Below are positions 34,373-46,155 of a stretch of 64,000 nucleotides of DNA, piece by piece; the first letter of the stretch is position 1, and the number at the start of each line of letters is the position of its first letter. The notes beneath the pieces were generated by a model. That model worked only from the letters and a program-made list of their open reading frames with translations, did not search any database and had not been told where the DNA came from. Origin of the DNA: Emiliania huxleyi CCMP1516 (Eukaryota > Haptophyta > Isochrysidales > Noelaerhabdaceae); the NCBI RefSeq assembly GCF_000372725.1, contig NW_005197128.1:43314-107313 (forward strand). The letters are read 5' to 3'. The position numbers and the translations under genes were made by a program.

Positions 34373-37060
34373 ATGCTCAGCCTCCCTCTGCTAGCTCCTC
34401 CCGCGAACGTCTACGTGTACGCACAGGAAGCGCTCGACCCCAATGTCATCTGGGCGCGCCGCGTCGGCATGTGGACCGTGGCCGAGGCGCCCTCGCGGAC
34501 CGTCGACAGCGTGGCGGAGGTGCGGCTGTCGCTGAGGTTCGAGCGGCCGGCCGCGGCGGGGCCAGGGCTGGTGCAGCTCCTGTTCTTTCACTCGTCGGAG
34601 CTGAGTCTCCTCGGCACGACAGACAGCGACGGGCGGCGTGCGTTGTGCTGCACCGACCGCGCCGCCGCGGCCGGCGCCTGCCGTCGTGCGGGTATGTTGG
34701 TCGTTCGCGGCGATGGCGAGGCCGACGAGCAGCAGCCGGGAGTGTGGGTGCGCGACGTTCCCTTCCGCGGCCCGGAGGCCACCGGCGCCGTCGACGCGAC
34801 CGTGCGCGTGTCACGCTCGGGCGTGCACTATCTGCTGCTGGCGAGCTGCGCGCCCTCGACGGGCAGCGTGCTTGTTTCTGGGTCGACCGCGTGGCTCAAC
34901 CCGCACGGCTACCTCCCGGCGGAGCTGTACGCCTTCCTCCCCTTCTTCGGCGCCATGGCCGCCCTCTACTCCGCGCTTCTGGCTCTCTGGGTCGGGCTGT
35001 GCGTGCGGCACCGCTCGCTGCTGCTGCCGCTGCAGGTAACGTATCGAGGCTCTCGAGGTTGATCTCGCCTGGCCGCATGGCGTAGCGAGGACTGGTGTGA
35101 CCCCTGCAGGTCTACATCGGCGGTGTCATTCTGCTTGGCTGGCTCGAGGCGGTCACCTGGTACCGTGACTACGACCTCTTCAACGCCGGCGGCTCGCGCG
35201 GCGTCGTCCCGATCGTGCTCGGCGTGCTCGCCTCGACCGCCAAAAAGACGGCGCCGCGCGCGCGGCTGACACACAGCCCTGTCGCGCCTCTCTCGCCTCA
35301 AGTCCCTCACCTAACACGCCTCTCTCGCTCTCTTCTCTCTCTCTCCATCTCGGCCGACCTCGCCGCCACACGGCCCTCGCCCTCTCACGCCTCTAACCGC
35401 ACCGCCCCCCCACCCCCCCACCCCACCCCACCCCACCCCACGCCCGCCCCGCCCCGCCCCGCCCCCCGCCCGCGCTCCTCTCACTCCGCCCGCCCCACTC
35501 ACTCCTTCCGCCCTGGGCAGCCGCCTCCCTCCCTCGCCCCCGGACCCTTCTCTCTCTCTCGGGACCTTCCCGCAGGTCTCCCGCCTCCTCCTCCTCGTCG
35601 TCTGCCTGGGCTACGGCGTCGTGCGACCGACCCTCGGCGCCACACCGATAGATGAGCACACCGATAGAAGAGCAGAACAGCTGGACAGCGCAGGCACGTC
35701 TGGACACTGAACAGCACAGGCGCGTCCGGACACCGTGGCTTTCAGGAGGCCCGCTAGCGAGGCGGAGGGACGGCCGCCACATGGAGCAACACACAGACGC
35801 GCACAAGTACAAGTGCAAGTGCAAGTGCCTAAGGTACAAGTACAAGCACAAGGGTGTCCTCCCACAGACAGCACCTCGCCCATGACTGCGCAGCATCCGT
35901 GGCCAACTAGGCGCCACCGCCTCGCGCGTCTGCGCACTCGGCATCGCCTATGGCGTCGCGTCCGCGCTGCACGACATCGCGGCCAACGTCTCTCAGCTCT
36001 CGGAGGCGTCGGCGCCGCTACGACTCCTCGGCGCCGCCGCGCCCGCACCCACACCCGCACCCGCACCCGCACCCGCACCGATCCCCACCCCCACCCCCAC
36101 CCCCACCCCCACCCCCCACCCCCCACCCGCCACCGCACCCGCACCCGCACCCGCACCCGCACCCGCAACCACCAAACGCACCCGATACTAATGAATGAAC
36201 CAGTTCATTCGTCAATGAATTAGGCATCCTCCCCGTCTTTGTGCTCGACGTCCTCTTTTACTGGTGGCGCTTTGGCGCCCTTCGCCTGAGAGTGGCCCGA
36301 GATTCAGCCGAGACTTGCCCGAGAGTAGGTGGCTCTTTGGCGCCCTCACCGCCACCATCGGCCAGCTCTCTGCCCCTAGAAGCGGAACACGCATTCTTGT
36401 ACTCCAACTCGCGCTCGAGAGGACAACCTCTCCGCTGCACTCAACCGCACTCGTACCCCCTCGTACTCACGCGCTGCTCTGAGTACGCTGCACGATGCCG
36501 CAGCCCCGCCCTGACTTCGGTGCACTCAGCACGTAGGCTGTCTGCGCGCCGCCAGCATGCCAAGCTCACGCTCTACCGCCGTTTCTCTCATGTGCTGCTC
36601 GCGTCGGTGCCGCGCCGCCCCACCGCGCCAGCCAGTCGCCAGTCGGTCGGTCGTGCACACGCCTTGGAGGACGGCACACCACCGCCACACGCCACCGCCA
36701 CCACCCCACACACCATCGCCACACACCACCGCCACACGCCACCGCACCAGCCAAGAAGCGCCAGAGTTCCCCCGCCCGCAGCCCGCAGCGCCGACCGCCC
36801 CGTCTGCAATCCCCTGGCCGCAGGCGCTGCTCTCGGCCGCGATGATCACTTGGCAGCTGGGCGCACTCGCGGGCGACCCCCTCGACGAGAGCTGGGCGAC
36901 GCTGTGGGTCTTCGATGCCTTTTGGCACGCGCTCTACTTTGCGGTGCTGCTCGCGGTGTGCTACCTCTGGTCGCCGACAAAGAGCAACCTACAGTACGCG
37001 TACATGGACGAGCTAGGGCAGGAGGAGATGCAGAACGCCACCGAGCTAGATGACTTCTGA
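34373..37060 (+). CDS. GOST / Lung-7TM family membrane protein (TMEM87/GPR107-like)
   Basis: Seven-pass Golgi/endosome protein with a luminal beta-sandwich domain. Exons: 34373-35035, 35110-35250, 35576-35636, 35911-36030, 36224-36263, 36329-36364, 36537-36606 and 36824-37060, giving 455 residues with all phases closed. Hallmarks: LNPHGYLPAELYAFLPFFG opens TM1; VYIGGVILLGWLEAV; STAKKT|VSRLLLLVVCLGYGVVRPTLG; ILPVFVLDVLFYWW; ARRQHAKLTLYRRF; WATLWVFDAFWHALYFAVLL; and a short cytosolic tail YLWSPTKSNLQYAY ending in acidic residues. Four or more introns have GC donors. The junction FYW|WLFGAL lies in a repeat of about 20 bp shared by intron and exon. The N-terminus probably lacks an upstream signal-peptide exon. 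Family members act in Golgi trafficking or as mechanosensitive channels; the role here is inferred. Confidence 0.88.
35399..35472 (+). repeat. CCCCA/CCCCG tandem repeat in a 7TM intron
   Basis: A C-rich run (CACCCCACCCCACCCC, then CCGCCCCGCCCCG) within the 325-bp intron 35251-35575. The complementary strand is G-rich and could form quadruplexes. The intron ends in a normal pyrimidine tract and CCCGCAG. Confidence 0.85.
36040..36175 (+). repeat. CACCCG/CACCCC tandem repeat in a 7TM intron
   Basis: A hexamer repeat (ACCCGCACCCGC) and its CCACCC variant occupy most of the 193-bp intron 36031-36223. It explains the paper frames of His-Pro and Gly-Ala repeats on the two strands. Confidence 0.9.
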
Positions 37061-37236
37061 CGCGCGGCATCGCGATTGCCAGCGTGCATGTGTCACCCAT
37101 GAAGGACTGGGCAACCCCCGAGTCCCGTTCCGAACAAAAATCAAGAAAATCGAATTGACTGTGGCGTTCCTCGATCTTCGACCTGTGGCGCTCTTAGCAC
37201 CTCCTCTCGCTGGAGAACAAGGGCTGTGTCACGTCG

Positions 37237-38306
37237 ATGGTTTTCGCCCTGTGCGCGCAGTACTTCGCGTCGGGGCATTTTGTCAACGTGCCGACCGCCG
37301 CGGACGAGTTCGGGATATGCAAGGAGGTCGGGTCCTGGCGGGCCGCACGCTCCCTGTGGGTCCATACCAGGCCGGAGTGCGAGGAGCTTTGCCTCACCGA
37401 CCACTCGTGCACGGCGTACGAGTGGTCGATAACTGCAAAGGACAGCCTCGGAAACAGCCGATGCGAGCTGTTGTCGCAACCGATCGGGTCTATCCGCCGA
37501 TCGTCCAATCACATCTGCCAGGTTAAGGAGACGGCGCAGGGCGCGAGTGCGCCGCCGGGGCAGAGTGCGGTCGCCCCGTCGTGGTTGTCGTCGCCCGCTC
37601 GCGTCGCGAGCAACAAGCTTCCCAGCAGTGGCGCAAGGGCACCGACGTCAACGAACCTGATTCGCAGGCAGGCGGGCTGCTATGCGGCACCCGATAAGGA
37701 CTGCCCCTGCTGTCAATACGTCAAGCCAGGTGAGGACGTTGCTTCGGCGTGCCCGCAAAAGGATCTGAGGAACGCGGACTTGCGGAACGCCAGCTTTGAG
37801 GGCGCCATTCTTCAGGACATGAACATCGAGTGCGCGGTGTTCGATGGCGCCGAGCTGAAATCCGTCTCGTTCATGAAATCGCACGGCAAAGGCGCCTCGT
37901 TCCGCCACGCTAGGATGGAGGGTGCGGTGTTTGACGAAGCGAAGCTCGACAGTCCCGACTTTACTTTCGCGTCACTCTTGTCCTCCAGCTTCCAGTTCAC
38001 CGTCTTCACGGGCGTTTCGTTCTTCAATAACGCCAACATCGAAGGCGCACCCACGCGCACTGGGCCTTGCACTTGTAATGCCGTGGGGCTCCTGTCGTCT
38101 AGACGTGGAGACGCGAGGGTCGCCCCCCTTGCCCCACCACCTCGTGTGTGTGGAGAAGTTTACCTTACCCTTACCTTACCTTAGGCGCGCTCTTCATGAG
38201 CACGAGCCTAGATCGCGCCAGCTGGCATGGTGTGCAGGGCACGCTGTCGGCGACGTTCGAGGCCGCGACGGGGTCGCTGCCGCCGGAAATCTCGCCCGCG
38301 GTCTGA
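37237..38306 (+). CDS. Pentapeptide-repeat protein with an N-terminal apple/PAN-like module
   Basis: Two exons (37237-38044 and 38185-38306) give 309 residues. The intron has a GC donor (ATCGAAG|GCGCAC) and an acceptor CCTTAG; splicing joins NIEG to ALFMSTSLDRASW, continuing the repeat register, which supports the model. Residues 25-95 hold a cysteine-rich block (CKEVG, CEELCLTDHSCTAYEW, CELL, HICQV), similar to PAN/apple modules. After a Ser/Ala/Pro linker comes CCQYVKPGEDV and then pentapeptide repeats of the A(D/N)Lxx type: DLRNADLRNASFEGAILQD, FDGAELKSVSF, ASFRHARMEGAVFDEAKL. A right-handed quadrilateral helix is expected. The ATG at 37237 may be preceded by a signal exon. Probably secreted or luminal. 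Function unknown. Confidence 0.75.
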
Positions 38307-39007
38307 GGTCGCGCCCCGTAAGTATCGGCCGGCCCGGGCGACTCTTCGTCTCGTGTACCGGTTCTTGAGTAGGCTTTTGCAAGGGCGGCGGTCCGGGGGC
38401 GGGGGGGATATGTGAGTCTCATGAGAGTCGTGCGTGTGTGTGTGTGACTGTGGGAGTTTGGGACGTATATATATTGTTTATATTGTTTATTGATTGTTGT
38501 ACATATTAGGCTGGGTTGCCTAACTAACGTTGAAATCCTGAGCCAACAATCCTCAACGACAACACGTTGATGCTTGAGATCTCGTTGGTCAAATAAATAA
38601 ACAAAGTGCAATGGAAAATCCAAAATCCAAATCGCAAACATAGAAACCCAAACACACACAGCCACGTGGCATAGGAGAGCAGGAGGTGAAAGGAGGTCAA
38701 ATAAATAAATAAAACGGGCAAACTCTGAGACGAGATGGGATTTAGGGACATGTGTCCCCGCCCTGCACGATCTTGGTGTGAGGGATCTTCAATCCGTGTC
38801 CCCTCACCCCTCGTCACAACCCGACACGGAAGAGCGGCAAGAGTTGGGGCTGCGGCTACGGCTGCGGCTATGAGAGGGGCCGGGGTCGTTGGTCAAGACG
38901 TTCACGTTGTCTTCAGAAAACACATGCACATGCATGCACATGACATGTGCATGTTCATACACGCGGGTGAGGTATGATACTTTTGAGACTTGGGACTCGC
39001 CCCCGGC
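38307..39007. other. Intergenic with one copy of an interspersed repeat (38690-38850)
   Basis: AT-rich for this genome (TATATATATTGTTTATATTG at 38465-38490). Bases 38690-38850 (AATAAATAAAACGG, GAGACGAGATGGGATTTAGG, CACGATCTTGGTGTG, AGAGCGGCAAGAGTTGGGGC) recur at 52670-52830 with small indels. Each copy lies next to the 3' end of a minus-strand gene (RUN-PX and FkbM). Confidence 0.65.
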
Positions 39008-42000
39008 TCAGGTCATCGCAGCCTTCGAGCCGTCGGGCGCGACGAGCGCGCCGTCGCCGAGCGCGCTCGAGGGCCAGAAGAAGGCGAGTGTCGCCTCCGC
39101 CTGCGCCAGCTCCGGCAGCGTGACCAGGTCCTCGCAGTAGCGCTGCAGCAGCCGCAACCGCACCTCGGGCCCAGGCGGCCGGAGCGTCTTCTCGAGCGGA
39201 CCGAGCGCCTGCACGCGGCACGGAGCGGTGCACGCGACGTGGCACAAGGCCCGGCCCGCTCGTCCAGCGGCCAAACAGCCTCGGAGGCTCTCGGCTAGGT
39301 CTCGGCTAGGTCTCGGCTAGGTCTCCGGTCCGTCTCGGTTGCGTCTCGGCTAGGTCTCGGTGCTTCTCGGCTAGTCTCGCCTTGGACGCCTTTGGGCCGA
39401 GAGCCTTCTCCAACGCCGACGGCGACGGGCCCGCCTATGGGACATGTCTCGGACATGTCGTGGACATACCATGGACGCGTCCGAGACGGCGACGGGCCAC
39501 GCCGTCGGCCGCAGCCGCGCGTCGAGCATGCGCTGCGCCGAGCGCGGCATGCGGCAGTGTGGCATCTCGCGCTTGAGCGCCGCGTGGAGCTTCACCTGCC
39601 GCGGCCGAGCGGTGGCGTGAGAGGGGCCGGCGGTGCGGGGAGGGGCGGGAGGGTGTGGGGGGTTGAGTGGAGAGGGGCTCGGTGGTGCGGCGAGGGCGAG
39701 GGAAGAGGGGACGGGGCAGGCCGCACAAAGTCCGAGAAACGTCGGTACGTCGTCGACTCGAACGGCCCCACCCGGGCAGCGAGCCGGTAGACCGTGTGCA
39801 GCTTGAGCCGCCCGTCCTCCCTCATCTCGGCGCCGAGCACCACGGCCGAACGCACCACGAGCCTGCCGCCTCGCGTGCCGGGCGACGGCCGGCGCGAGCC
39901 CCGCTCACCGTCGCCGCGCGGCGACTCGGTGCCGCTCAGAGAAGGGGAGCCTGCGGGGGCGGTGGCGCCGAGAAGGTCTCAGGCAAGACTCCCCCTGCTG
40001 GCCGGTCGAGCCCAGGTCGCGGGCGAACCAGACTCGTCGACGGGTGCTGCTGTCGGGTCAAAGTAGTCTCGCACAAGCACGCCGCCAAGGGCGGAGGCGG
40101 AGGCGGAGGCGGAGGCGGAGGCGGAGGCGGAGGCGGAGGCGCCGTTGCCGCCGCTGCCGCCGCCATTGCCGCCCCCTCCGCCGTCTCCGCTGCTCGGGTC
40201 TGCGCCGATGGAGAGGGAGGAAGCGAGCGCACCGGCGAGGGCCGCGGCGACGGAGCCGGGCGGCGGCGGCTGCGCGGTGGGCGCGAGTGGCGGAGGCCGC
40301 GGAACCCAGTCCTGCGTCATGGGACACACCGAGGTCAGGGGCGGGAGTGCGGTCTCGCTCCGAGGAGCACCGCGCGAGTACACGGGCTACGAATACGCTG
40401 AACACAGCGGGATGCGGCCGAGTACAGCGGAGTGCGTGTCCTCGCGAGTGCTGGTTGGGAGACAAGAACACGTATTCCGCTTCTAGGGACCCAATCCTCC
40501 GGCTCCGAGCCGCCCTCGTCGCTGAAGCCGCCGTCGCTCAAGCCTGCGGGCGGCGTCCCATCTCGGGTAATCGGGCAATCTCGGGTAATCTCGGGCAATC
40601 TCGCTCAAGCCTGCGGCCGGCGCCCTCATCTCAGGTAATCTCGCGGCGCCCTCCGCTCACGGACGAATCTCGGCTCATCTCGGGGAATCGCAGGCCGGCG
40701 AGGCGCGCGAGCTCTTCGCCTCCCCACATCTCCCCCACATCTCGCCACATCTCCCCCACATCTCGCCACATCTCCCCCACATCTCGCCACATCTCCCCAG
40801 GCCGGCGAGGCGCGCGAGCTCCCGGCGCGTGGCGTGGGGAGGCTCAAGCTCGGAGATGCCGAACCCCCCCCCCAGTGCTTGACGGGGGGACTTTCCGCCC
40901 ACCGCCCCCCCAGCCAACCACCCCAATCTCAAGAGGCTGTCGCTCGACGGCTCGCCTTCGTCCGGCTCGCTCGCGTCGCGTGATCTCGCGTGATCTCGCG
41001 TGATCTCGCGTGATCTCGCGTGATCTCCGGTACTCTCGGGCACCCTCGGCTGCTCTCGGCTGCTCTCGGCTGCTCTCGGCTAGTGAGTCTCGGCTAGCGA
41101 TCTCGGCTAGCCCTCGCCCTCGTCCGGCTCGCACGCGTCTTGGTACGACGACTCGTCCACAGAGGAGCGCAGCTCGTGCGCGTCGTGGTAGTCCACCGCC
41201 TCGCCCGCCCCGCCCTCCGCCTCGCCCGCCCCCAGCGCCTCCCTCGCCGCCTCGAGCGACTCTGCCGCCTCCTCCTCTGCCGCCTCCTCCTCTGCCGCCT
41301 CCTCCTCCCGCTCCGCCGCCGCCGCCTGCCGCACCTCTGCACGCCCCGCGTCGCCTTGAGCAGCGTCGGACTCACCATCGGCGGCGTCAGCCTCCGCCGC
41401 GGCGGCAGCGATGCCCTCACTCCAACTCAGCGCTGCCGCCCCCTCACTCCAACTCCCCGCCGCAAGCTCCGCCGCCGCAGGCTCGGCCGCCGCAGGCTCG
41501 GCCGCCGCAGGCTCGGCCGCCGCACCGACTCTTGCGGCGCGCCCCCTCAGAGCGTCGCCTCCGCCCGCACCCGCCCCGCCCGCCCCGCCCGCGCACGCCT
41601 CACCCGCGCACGCCTCCCTCCCCGCACCCGAGGAGAAACCACCTCCCTCGGCCACGCCTCCCCCGGCCACGCCTGCCCTGCCCACCCCTGCCTTGCCGCC
41701 GCCCGCCTCGCCGATCGAGGCGACGACGCGCCGCGCGCGCGCGCCCGTCGCCGCCACCGCCGCCCGCGGCTCCGCCACCGCCGCAAACGAGCCGCTCGCC
41801 CGGCCGGCGCCTCCCCACCGACGCGCGGGCCCCGCCGCCTGCGAGGACTGCTGCTGCTCGGCGGGCGCCGCCGCCTGCGCCTCGCTGTACGATGGCGGCT
41901 CGGAGGCCGGCTCTGCCGCAAGCCTGCGCCAGGGGGAGAGACACGGCGGGAGTCGGGTGCGGCGGGCACGCGCCGTGCACTCAGACGCACCGCGTGAGCA

Positions 42001-43075
42001 CGCGGGCTACGAACACAGCCGAGCAGAGCCGAGCAGAGCCGAGCACGTGTTCCCTCTCGACCGCTAGCCGGAGTACGAGGATGTCCAATGTCACATGTCA
42101 CATGTCAAACGTGCACAGTGGACAATGTCCAGAACGAGGGGAGCGAGTGAGCGCGAGCGAGAGCGAGCTAGAGCATAGCATGGGGGCGAGAGGGGAGAGC
42201 GAGGGAGAGCAAGGGAGAGCGAGCCCCCAAACCGCTGCGTATCCCGCATCCTAGGTCTGGCCGCGCGTCTCATAAGAGAGCAGTGCCGCTCTCGCCACCG
42301 CCGAATCGCCCAAGTCGTCGGCATGCGCCGCAGCCTCTGCGCGCGCGACTGCGGCGGCGGCGGCGGCGGCGAGGGCCGCGTCGGCGGTGGGGACGTCGGC
42401 GGCGCACGCCGCAGCAGACAGGCGCGCGTCCTGCCGGCAGGCAGGAGGGTTGGGGTGACAACAAACGGCGTGGGGCGGTGGGTGGTGGTGGTGGGTGGTG
42501 GGTGGGTGGGTGGTGGGACGGTGGGTGAAGGTGGCAGTGGTGTTGGCGCAGCCGTCGCGCGCCTCCAGCGATCCCGACGGCTGCTCGGGGAGGCACAGGC
42601 CAGCGCTGGCGCCGAGCCGGAAGCGCAGGGCCGCGAGAGGCTTGAGAGTGCGGACGAGGCGGTCTCGCTCGGCGGAGCCGAGCAGCGCGGCGCCACGCGT
42701 GTACATGAGCGAGCAGAGCTCCGGGGTGAGCAGCGCATCTACCTCGGCCGCCAGCTCGCGCCGGTTGAGGAGGAGGTAGAGCCACGCTCGGAGCCGCGCG
42801 CTGTCTGTCGAGCCCGTCTGGCGTGCGACGCCGATGCGGACGGCGGCGGCGCTCGAAAGGGCCTCGGCGTGCTCCGCGAGCGACCACGGGTGGACGCTGA
42901 AAAGCAGGAACTGGCGCCGCTTGAAGCGGTGTGCCAGCAGCTCCTCCAGCGCCGCGCACATCCCCTCCGCCTCGCCCTCTCGGAGCTCGGCTCCGGAGCG
43001 CGCTCTTTCGACCACGTCGTCCACGCACGCCGCGAGCCGCGAGAGCAGCGCCTCGATCGCAGCGGTGGCTTGCAT
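39008..43075 (-). CDS. RUN-PX domain protein (sorting nexin, SNX29-like arrangement)
   Basis: Membrane-trafficking protein. The ATG at 43075 starts MQATAAIEALLSRLAACVDD, followed by a RUN domain (ALEELLAHRFK, LRAWLYLLLNRREL, LLTPELCSLMY; exon 43075-42563). Then come an Ala-rich exon from 42430, a low-complexity acidic/Ala-rich middle (41923-41135, SYSEAQAAAPAEQQQ, EEEAAEEEAAEEEAAESLEA) and further exons between 40969 and 40000 (PDEGEPSSDSLLRLGWL; VLVRDYFDPTAAPVDESG). The PX domain lies on exons of about 39868-39727 (GPFESTTYRRFSDF), 39595-39503 (KLHAALKREMPHCRMPRSAQ), 39434-39405 (30 nt) and 39208-39008 (RYCEDLVTLPELAQ). The phosphoinositide-contacting RRFSDF is intact. Phases close over the PX exons. 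Several introns carry exon-copy repeats and TCTCGG decamers. Exon limits at 40.0-40.9 kb are approximate. Confidence 0.78.
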
Positions 43076-43155
43076 GCCGCACACCCCGGCGGTGGGTGTG
43101 TTGACGCTACGGCGAAAGCGCTGACATACGCTGATGAACGCTGACAAAGAGGGTA

Positions 43156-45007
43156 CAGTGGGTTGCGGGCATTAAGAAAATGTATTATCCTAACGGTGTG
43201 GGGGCGCGGAGGGCTTGTTGGCGAGCCAAAATGGTGTTTTCCGAGGCGCTGCGCTAGGCTCAGAGCGAGTTCGCGCTGCGCTAGGCTCAGACGGCGAGTT
43301 CGCGCTGCGCTAGGCTCACAGATGCGAGTGCGCTGCGATAGAAGAAAAAACAGGGTCGAAACGACAACCGAAGGGAGGACTGTGTAGTGTAATCATGTGT
43401 CAAGAATCACGTGCTGCTGCTGCTGCTGCTACTGCTGCTGGCCTGCTGCTGCGCGGCGAGCGCCGTCGCCGAGGCGGGCCTCGGCGGAGAGCGCGATTAT
43501 GCGGCCTTTTCCGCGACCCGCACAAAGAAGAGGCGCCCTCCGTCAGCCTCGACCTGCCACCGGCTCGCGTCGACCGACCCGGCCGCGTGCCACACCTCCA
43601 CAGCCCAGTGCGCCAGCCCGCAGAAGTTGCCCTCCTCGATGCCCCATCCCGTGGGCCACGCGGCCAAAGCGGTGCCGAGAGGCGGCGGCGGCGCCGCGGT
43701 CGCCTCGAGACGCGCCGCGACGGCGTCAAAGGCGATCCGCCTCGCGCCCGTCGCGGCCGCCTCGGCCAGCAGCGCCTCCCCGGCCAGCCGCGGGAGGTCG
43801 CCCTCCGTCTCGAACCAGCACGACGAGCGGCCGTCGGCGCACGCCTCGTCCCACGCCTTGAGCTGGCGGACAAAGGCCGCCAAGCTCTTGAGGCCGGGCG
43901 AGGGCGCGGCGGGCGACGGGGCAAGGGAGCAGCCGGGCGAGGAGAGGTAGGAGGTGCTCGCCGGCGAGCGCTCCCGCGCCTGCGAAGGGGCAAGGCCTGA
44001 GGGCGGGCGGGCGGTCGGGCGGGCGGGCGCGGGTGGGGGGGATAAACGCTGCGCCGCCAAAGGAACCAGCGACACTGGCCGCGGCTCGTCGCCACGCGCC
44101 GGCTCGGAAGAGGGGCTGTCGGCGGCGAAGCAGAGTGGCACGCCTCGCCGCTCGAGCCGCCGACAGCCCCCCTCCTCGACGTGACGGCCGCTCCCGGAGC
44201 CGGCCGGTGCGCGCCTGACCCACGCCCCCTCTCGCACCCCTCCGACCCCCCCTGCGCGGCGCACCCGTCCGCTGTGCGCCGGCTCGAGCGCCTATTGCCA
44301 AATCGCGACGTTTGAGCGCAGCGCACGCATCCTCTGGGCGCCTGAGCGCGGCGGAATCTTGCCAGAATGTGGCCGCAGGAAGAGCCTCCGGCGGGCCTCC
44401 GGCGGACGCCTGGCGGCGTGGCGCTGCGCGCCGGCCTGCGGCCCAAAGCCCGAACGAGCGGTCAAGTTAACTTGACGCGCCGAATCCCTTGGTTGGCCCT
44501 CGCAGCTGTGATACAAAAGTGGGGACGCGCCTGGCGGCGCGCCCCCAAAAACGTCGCATTAAGAAACCCTACCAAGCGATTTCCGCAAAAATCTAAGAAA
44601 CCACGGGGCGCCGCAGGCGCGGCCCCGAGAAAAGGCCAGACACGAGTGTGAACGGGTCCGGAGCCCCAGCTGCAGCTCAAAATTTCTCTTCGCCTGGGCC
44701 TGCGGCAGCGCACTTGTCACTTTTCAAGTCTGCGGTGTTCTGAGTGGAGTGGTCAGTGGATGGAGGCGTGTGTGCGTCTTCCCCTCATCCAGAGAGCCGA
44801 CTCGGCGGCAGACTCTTGGCATCGCCCTCGCGGACCGAGCTTTAACACTCTTCTTACCTAAAAATCCTTCGGGCCGACGCTCTGGCTTGATTGAGTGCCC
44901 CGCCCGGAGCTAAGAAACCACGGCGTGGGGTGGATGAGGGCTGTGGAAAGGCTTAGAAACGGCGGCGTGCCGCGGAATCCTGTTTTCTTAATGCCCGCAA
45001 CCCACTG
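43156..45007. mobile_element. Tc1/mariner-type TIR unit, 1.85 kb, with a non-transposase ORF
   Basis: Perfect inverted repeats begin CAGTGGGTTGCGGGCATTAA (left 43156-43180, right 44983-45007) and are flanked by TA on both sides (43154-43155, 45008-45009). The TA target site and a terminus starting CAGT are typical of Tc1/mariner elements. The interior has no recognisable DDE transposase. It carries the minus-strand ORF at 43497-43992 and a triple repeat of about 31 bp, GCGCTGCGCTAGGCTCA (43248-43320). Most likely a non-autonomous element with acquired sequence. Confidence 0.7.
43497..43992 (-). CDS. Hypothetical protein, C-terminal exon, carried in the TIR unit
   Basis: An open frame of about 165 codons, unlike the low-complexity noise around it: LKSLAAFVRQLKAWDEAC, CWFETEGDLPRLAGEALL, GARRIAFDAVAARLEA, GWGIEEGNFCGLAHWAVEVW, GRLFFVRVAEKAA and a stop. 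No ATG lies in this frame, and a CTTCGCAG acceptor precedes it, so it is the last exon of a gene or of a captured gene. I do not recognise the family and see no catalytic motif. It lies entirely between the two inverted repeats. Confidence 0.5.
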
Positions 45008-45040
45008 TACCTAGGTAGGTACCCGGGGACTCGAGTAGGG

Positions 45041-46155
45041 CTCTGACCTGTTCCGACCCTGATCCGACCCTGATCCGACCTTATGTGAACACCGACCTGA
45101 TCCGACCCTGTTAGGTTTGAACAAGGTCGGAACAGGGTCGGATCAGGGTCGGAACAGATGAGCTGCCCCACGTACGGTCCTTTTTCCCGACCTTGTTCCG
45201 CAAATCCGTGGCTTGGGCGGGCACTTTTGGTGGTGGTGCGCATTCTGCGCAGCGCCACCGGCGCCGCGTCGGAGTGGCGGCCGCCACTCGCGTGGTGCGT
45301 TGAGGCCTCTCCGGAGACCCTTGTCACCACCGGAGGCCGCCTTCAACTCCCCGAGCGGGGCCGGCTGGACCCCGGCACGCTCGGCATTTCCTGCGCGGAC
45401 CGCGCAGGGCCACAGCCCCTGGGCCAGCTGCTGTGGGAACCACCTCAAGGCCGGCGCATGCGCCGGCGATGGATTGACCCAGCAGCTCAAGGGCTCGCAC
45501 TCTCCTCACCACCACCGCGCGCGCGCTGCAGCAGGAGTGCCGCAGCCGCACTGCGACAATTTGCCGCACTGCGGCAATATGCCGCAGCTGCACCGCTTCT
45601 CCTGGACAGCCATCGAGTACTCGATGGTCCACTCCGAGGACGCGGTCAGCGCCGCGCCGGATCTCTTCTGAGAGCCGGCGCGGATCGCGGATGCGACTCA
45701 AGGCTCTGCCGGCGGGTCTGTGGCCTGGCGCCTGCCAGACTGCGGGTCCAAATACCCCGGCGCTCGCGCGCGCCACCGCCCCCGGCGCGGGGTGGGATAT
45801 CAGTTCGTGAGTTCTGTGTCCCTGTCCCTGTGCTCCACCTTCTTCTCCCGTGTCAGTCCCTGAGAACCCCACTATATAGCGCCACCTCGTGAGCTGTCCT
45901 GTGAGCTGCGTGCTGTGTGTCCAGCAGTCCGGACCCGGTGCTAAGGCCGGTGACAGTGTGCCTCGTGTCGGCTCCCGAGCCAATCGTGTGCAGCGTGTGT
46001 GTGCGTGTGGGCCCGTCCTCCATGCTTGGAGGTGTGTAAGACTGACTGACTGTTCCGACTCTGGTCCGACCCTGATCCGACCGTGTTCGAAGTGAACACG
46101 GTCGGATCAGGTCGGTGTTCGAGAGAGGTCGGATCAGGGTCGGAACAGGTCAGAG
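45041..46155. mobile_element. Foldback-like element with 29-bp inverted repeats
   Basis: The ends match perfectly over 29 bp (left 45041-45069, CTCTGACCTGTTCCGACCCT...; right 46127-46155). Each end is itself an imperfect palindrome of about 115 bp made of GATCCGACCCT units and their complements (45050-45157; 46046-46155). Clear target duplications were not found. The interior has a frame ending CDNLPHCGNMPQLHRFSW...SAAPDLF at 45671 without a known domain. Its left end is only 33 bp from the end of the Tc1/mariner-type unit. Confidence 0.55.

Noticed and set aside
36040-36175. His-Pro repeat exon
   Set aside because: The hexamer repeat lies between a GC donor and an acceptor whose removal restores LLG|ILPVFVLD, a conserved 7TM stretch.
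43411-43950. Plus-strand frame starting with a Leu-rich, signal-like segment
   Set aside because: The Leu run comes from CTG repeats, and the rest is antisense to the better-supported exon at 43497-43992.
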